Assembly (NCBI GenBank): GCA_028287455.1
Contig: JAQBPP010000244.1
Coordinates: forward strand, 1 to 8,762
Direction: 5' to 3'
DNA: 8,762 nucleotides
DNA from: Bacilli bacterium
GTDB taxonomy: Bacteria; Bacillota; Bacilli; Tumebacillales; JAQBPP01
Made by a program: the position numbers and the translations under genes. Positions 6,539-8,762 of the stretch are shown one piece after another. The notes under the pieces are model-generated. The model was not told the origin of the DNA, did not search any database, and was given only the letters and a program-made list of their open reading frames with translations. The number at the start of each line of letters is the position of its first letter. Position 1 is the stretch's first letter.

Positions 6539-7368
6539 AACGGCCGTACAGCTGGCAAAAAGACATTTTGAATTTTTAGAAATTGTACTTGCGGCAACTT
6601 GCTGGCATTTTCGACAGTGACCACTCCTTTTACAGCATGTGCCGTTTGAAAACTCGTCGTAGAGAAATTTTGCACCACCCATCCGCCGTGCATGAGCACC
6701 TCTTTCTGATCCGCAGACCCGGTTGCGGCTGTTACGAGTATGCCAAGCCCGGACTCTGGCGGTAAATCAGGCGTGTCAACCGGTTGGAACCGAAAAGTTG
6801 AGCTTGTTCGTGACCGTCCGTTCGACTGCGCAACACGAGTGCTGCGCAGTACAGATTTCAGCGTGCCTTCCGGCAGACGATCTCCAGACAGCAAATCTAC
6901 TGCCTCTTCTGAGGCAGCATGTTTGCAGAAGAGTCCGCCTGCGCCGAGATAATACAGCAAATCTCCATTCGCCAGATTGACAGTTAACCACTGGGAAGGC
7001 AGTGTGTGACCAAATTCAACCAGTGAACAGGACACACCTGCGACCCTTACCACCAAATAACCTGGCTGTGCAGTCATAACCTCGTATATGGCAACTAAAT
7101 CTCGTCCAGCAGCATCCATTGCTGGATACAAGAGCTTCACTTTTGCTTGCTTCCAGTCGCTAAAGTCACCCAGATCTTGTGAGATATGGGCAACATTCTG
7201 TTGCACCTCCGCTGAAACTGGCCAATCAGCTGAAACTGGCTTGCCAGCAGGTTCCGTGTTATCCTCCGCTGTGGAATCGGCGCGCAAGACTGGTAAATTT
7301 TTGCCGACCTGCAGACTGCAGATCATGAACAGCATGATAATAATCATCCACTTGTTGATTCGACTCAA
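6481..7368 (-). CDS. Exported protein of unknown function, 295 residues
   Basis: I do not recognise a family with confidence. The N-terminus has a basic start (MSRINKW), a hydrophobic core (MIIIMLFMICSL, 8-19) and a possible signal peptidase site near L-R-A-D-S at 28-32. No lipobox is seen. A low-complexity linker rich in E, P and A (32-55) follows. Residues 60-150 form a probable alpha/beta domain with L-V-A-I-Y-E-V, G-Y-L-V-V-R-V-A and L-L-Y-Y-L-G-A-G-G strands. This is loosely like the propeptide/inhibitor modules found ahead of C39 or streptopain-like peptidases, but no peptidase domain is present, so this is only a suggestion. C114 and C148 could form a disulfide. Residues 165-205 are Ser/Arg/Thr-rich, and the C-terminal 100 residues look like a second beta-rich region. 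The start is TTG 7368, supported by AAGGAGG at 7378-7384. The gene lies after the thrB terminator and its 3' end overlaps yqhG tail to tail. It is probably its own transcription unit. Confidence 0.75.
   Translation of the reverse strand: MSRINKWMIIIMLFMICSLQVGKNLPVLRADSTAEDNTEPAGKPVSADWPVSAEVQQNVAHISQDLGDFSDWKQAKVKLLYPAMDAAGRDLVAIYEVMTAQPGYLVVRVAGVSCSLVEFGHTLPSQWLTVNLANGDLLYYLGAGGLFCKHAASEEAVDLLSGDRLPEGTLKSVLRSTRVAQSNGRSRTSSTFRFQPVDTPDLPPESGLGILVTAATGSADQKEVLMHGGWVVQNFSTTSFQTAHAVKGVVTVENASKLPQVQFLKIQNVFLPAVRPFYASSEMEFSWVLAQADSM
7211..7240. repeat. Short direct repeat, 12 bp, 18-bp period
   Basis: GCTGAAACTGGC occurs at 7211-7222 and again at 7229-7240, inside the linker of the exported protein. 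Read on the minus strand, the two copies encode P-V-S-A-D-W followed by P-V-S-A-E-V, so it looks like a small in-frame duplication of six codons that has started to diverge. Confidence 0.6.
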
Positions 7369-7377
7369 GGACGTTCC

Positions 7378-7384
7378 CCTCCTT
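7378..7384 (-). promoter_or_regulatory. Ribosome binding site for the TTG-started exported protein gene
   Basis: A full AAGGAGG is read on the minus strand, 9 nt before TTG 7366-7368. It decides the rare TTG start over the internal ATG at codon 8, which would shorten the positive n-region of the signal peptide. Confidence 0.75.
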
Positions 7385-7469
7385 AAGTCTATCCTACCCG
7401 TTAGCGGATGAAAAACCTGCCAGTTCCTGTCGCTCAGTTAAAGAAATGTTTTGACATAATCGGACAACA

Positions 7470-7498
7470 AAAAAGCAGAGACAAAATAGGCCCCTGCA
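7470..7498 (-). terminator. Intrinsic terminator of the thr operon, after thrB
   Basis: On the minus strand GCAGGGGC and GTCTCTGC pair over 8 bp (two G-T pairs) around a CTATTTT loop, at 7476-7498, and six T residues follow (7470-7475). It starts 17 nt after the thrB stop codon and separates the threonine genes from the exported-protein gene. Confidence 0.82.
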
Positions 7499-7515
7499 GT
7501 TGAGGAAAACATGGC

Positions 7516-8454
7516 TTAACTTTCAATAACAAAACCAGTCAAATCCGGATCTAACTGAAGCACCTGCACGCTCATGCTCGCTGTGGTCAGCGAGCTGTGG
7601 AAAGCAGACATGATCGAATCAATCCGGTCACGACCAGTGACATCGCCGTCACTCTCACACAGCGCAAGCAACGTGGGGCCTGAGCCAGACAAAGTTACAC
7701 AATTGGCACCCGCGCTCCGCGCTGCAGCAATGGCGCCATCTGCGCCAGGCATTAACGGCAGACGGTACGGTTCATGTAAACGATCATTGGCAAACTGTGC
7801 GAAAGTAAGGAAGTCACCGGTAGCTAGTGCCGCCATCATCATGCCCACTTGACAAACATTAAAGACGGCATCCAGCCGCGGAATCACATCAGGCAATGCC
7901 GCCCTGCTCTGATCTGTAGACACTTCAAAAGTCGGAATGGCGACAATCGCATGAACGCTCTTCGGCAGCGTAAACCGCTTAAACAAAACTTGATTGCCAG
8001 TCGGGTCGTATCCAGCAATCACAATTCCGCCTAAGATCGCAGGCGCAACGTTGTCCGAATGCCCCTCCATCTCGGTTGCCATTTGCAAGAGATCATCCCG
8101 TGTTTTGCCAGTAGAGAGCAGTTCATTGGCAATTGCAAGCCCCGCCACAATCGTCGTTGCAGAACTGCCGAGACCACGGGTAGACGGAATGTCATTGTGC
8201 AAAGTCAATCGCAGCCCTGGCAGCTGCTTGCCAACACTTTTACTAAATGACTCCATCGTCTGATACAGTAAATTGTGCGCATTACGCGGCAAGGACTGTG
8301 CGCCCTGCCCAGTGATTTGAATCTCAAGACCAGGGCCATCCAACACTTCAGCCGTTACCTCATTATAAAGACACAATGACATGCCCAGACAGTCAAATCC
8401 TGGCCCCATATTTGCGCTTGTAGCAGGTACTCTTACCTTCACTCGACGCGGCAC
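7516..8454 (-). CDS. thrB: Homoserine kinase
   Basis: This 312-residue GHMP-superfamily kinase phosphorylates L-homoserine to O-phosphohomoserine, the substrate of threonine synthase, in the cytoplasm. All three GHMP motifs are present: V-P-A-T-S-A-N-M-G-P-G-F-D near 9-21, the ATP-binding loop P-S-T-R-G-L-G-S-S-A-T at 90-100, and L-S-G-S-G-P-T-L-L-A-L near 255-265. E130 and D134 in the E-G-H-S-D-N-V segment match active-site positions of the family. The length is normal. The start is GTG 8454, with GGAGG at 8463-8467 (8 nt spacing). An ATG at 8462 lies in another frame. The gene begins 12 nt after the thrC stop, and its ribosome site overlaps that stop codon, so the two are probably translated from one mRNA. 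An intrinsic terminator follows, making thrB the last gene of the operon. Confidence 0.97.
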   Translation of the reverse strand: MPRRVKVRVPATSANMGPGFDCLGMSLCLYNEVTAEVLDGPGLEIQITGQGAQSLPRNAHNLLYQTMESFSKSVGKQLPGLRLTLHNDIPSTRGLGSSATTIVAGLAIANELLSTGKTRDDLLQMATEMEGHSDNVAPAILGGIVIAGYDPTGNQVLFKRFTLPKSVHAIVAIPTFEVSTDQSRAALPDVIPRLDAVFNVCQVGMMMAALATGDFLTFAQFANDRLHEPYRLPLMPGADGAIAAARSAGANCVTLSGSGPTLLALCESDGDVTGRDRIDSIMSAFHSSLTTASMSVQVLQLDPDLTGFVIES

Positions 8455-8466
8455 CCTGGCATCCTC

Positions 8467-8762
8467 CTACCCAAAGATTGCATGGGCCACGTCTGTCAGA
8501 TTAGCTCCAACAACTGAAGGTTCAAAATGAACACCTCGTGACAATGCGCTATCAGGATCTTTCAACCCGTTTCCGGTCAAGATACAAACGATGTTGTCGT
8601 CCGGGTTAAATGGGGATTGTTTTGTCCGTTTGAGAACGCCCGCAACTGAAGCAGCAGACGCAGGCTCGCAAAATACACCTTCCAAGGCCATCAGTCGGTA
8701 CGCTTCTGCAATTTCCTCATCTGTCACAGAATCGATTTTGCCAGCAGATTCGCGTGCAGCAT
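8467..8762 (-). CDS. thrC: Threonine synthase, C-terminal part (gene runs past the right edge)
   Basis: The frame is open from the right edge to TAG 8467-8469 and encodes the last 97 residues of a pyridoxal-phosphate enzyme that turns O-phosphohomoserine into threonine. Recognisable family segments are A-R-E-S-A-G-K-I-D-S-V-T-D-E-E-I, then E-G-V-F-C-E-P-A-S-A-A-S-V-A-G-V, and near the end C-I-L-T-G-N-G-L-K-D-P-D. This is the Gram-positive (short) ThrC type with no extra C-terminal domain. The catalytic lysine and most of the cofactor site lie outside the window. The GTG at 8727 is internal, not a start, because family sequence continues upstream of it to the edge. It lies upstream of thrB in the usual order hom-thrC-thrB. 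Whether hom precedes it cannot be seen. Confidence 0.95.
   Translation of the reverse strand, partial: AARESAGKIDSVTDEEIAEAYRLMALEGVFCEPASAASVAGVLKRTKQSPFNPDDNIVCILTGNGLKDPDSALSRGVHFEPSVVGANLTDVAHAIFG

Noticed and set aside
6723..7411. Plus-strand open frames (6723-6980, 6740-6952, 7088-7411) across the exported-protein gene
   Set aside because: They are shadows of the minus-strand gene, which has a signal peptide, good ribosome site and full-length frame.
7452..7457. TTGACA on the plus strand as a promoter
   Set aside because: No -10 like hexamer at 16-18 nt downstream, and no plus-strand gene follows.
7385..7469. Promoter of the exported-protein gene, including a sigma-F-like GGGTAGGATA near 7391-7403
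   Set aside because: The -10 like match has a key mismatch and no suitable -35 was found, so it is not claimed.
1..8762. CRISPR array, tRNA/rRNA genes, insertion sequences, phage genes
   Set aside because: No regularly spaced repeats, no tRNA-like folds recognised in gene gaps, and no transposase or phage frames were seen.

Overview
The window looks like chromosomal core sequence from a Bacillota bacterium of class Bacilli. The evidence is the aroQ - Xaa-Pro peptidase - efp cluster, the SNF2 helicase/YqhG pair known from Bacillus, Shine-Dalgarno sites of the AGGAGG type before most genes, GTG and TTG starts, and an EF-P very close to the Bacillus form. The mixed AT/GC codon use would suit an Alicyclobacillus- or Tumebacillus-like lineage, but the genus is not fixed by what is visible.

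Left part (1-2475, all minus strand): the transcription unit reads aroQ (type II dehydroquinase), then an M24 Xaa-Pro peptidase (YqhT type), then efp. Gaps are short: 5 nt between aroQ and the peptidase, and 15 nt between the peptidase and efp. A strong 19-21 bp hairpin with a T-rich tail (294-348) ends it. Beyond it, on the same strand and cut by the left edge, is the first 65 codons of a small acidic protein resembling the CD1247 N-terminal domain family.

Middle (2476-6538, plus strand): a compact divergent promoter region of about 130 bp separates aroQ from a plus-strand series. The series holds a MOP-superfamily polysaccharide flippase, an SNF2/DEAD-like helicase (YqhH type), and a YqhG-family protein. 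Helicase and yqhG overlap by ATGA. The yqhG frame is interrupted by a TAA at 6152-6154. The same frame then stays open to 6538 and encodes what looks like the normal C-terminal half of the family, so the gene is either a recent pseudogene, a sequencing error, or a read-through/split gene. This is the most interesting point in the window.

Right part (6481-8762, minus strand): the threonine branch is represented by the end of thrC and the whole of thrB (12 nt apart), followed by a clear intrinsic terminator (7470-7498). Downstream is a separate gene with a TTG start and a good ribosome site, encoding a 295-residue exported protein of unknown function. Its 3' end overlaps the tail of yqhG by 58 bp, tail to tail.

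No tRNA, rRNA, CRISPR array, insertion sequence or phage gene was seen. Most of the window is housekeeping. The parts of unknown function are the YqhH/YqhG pair, the exported protein and the left-edge CD1247-like protein.
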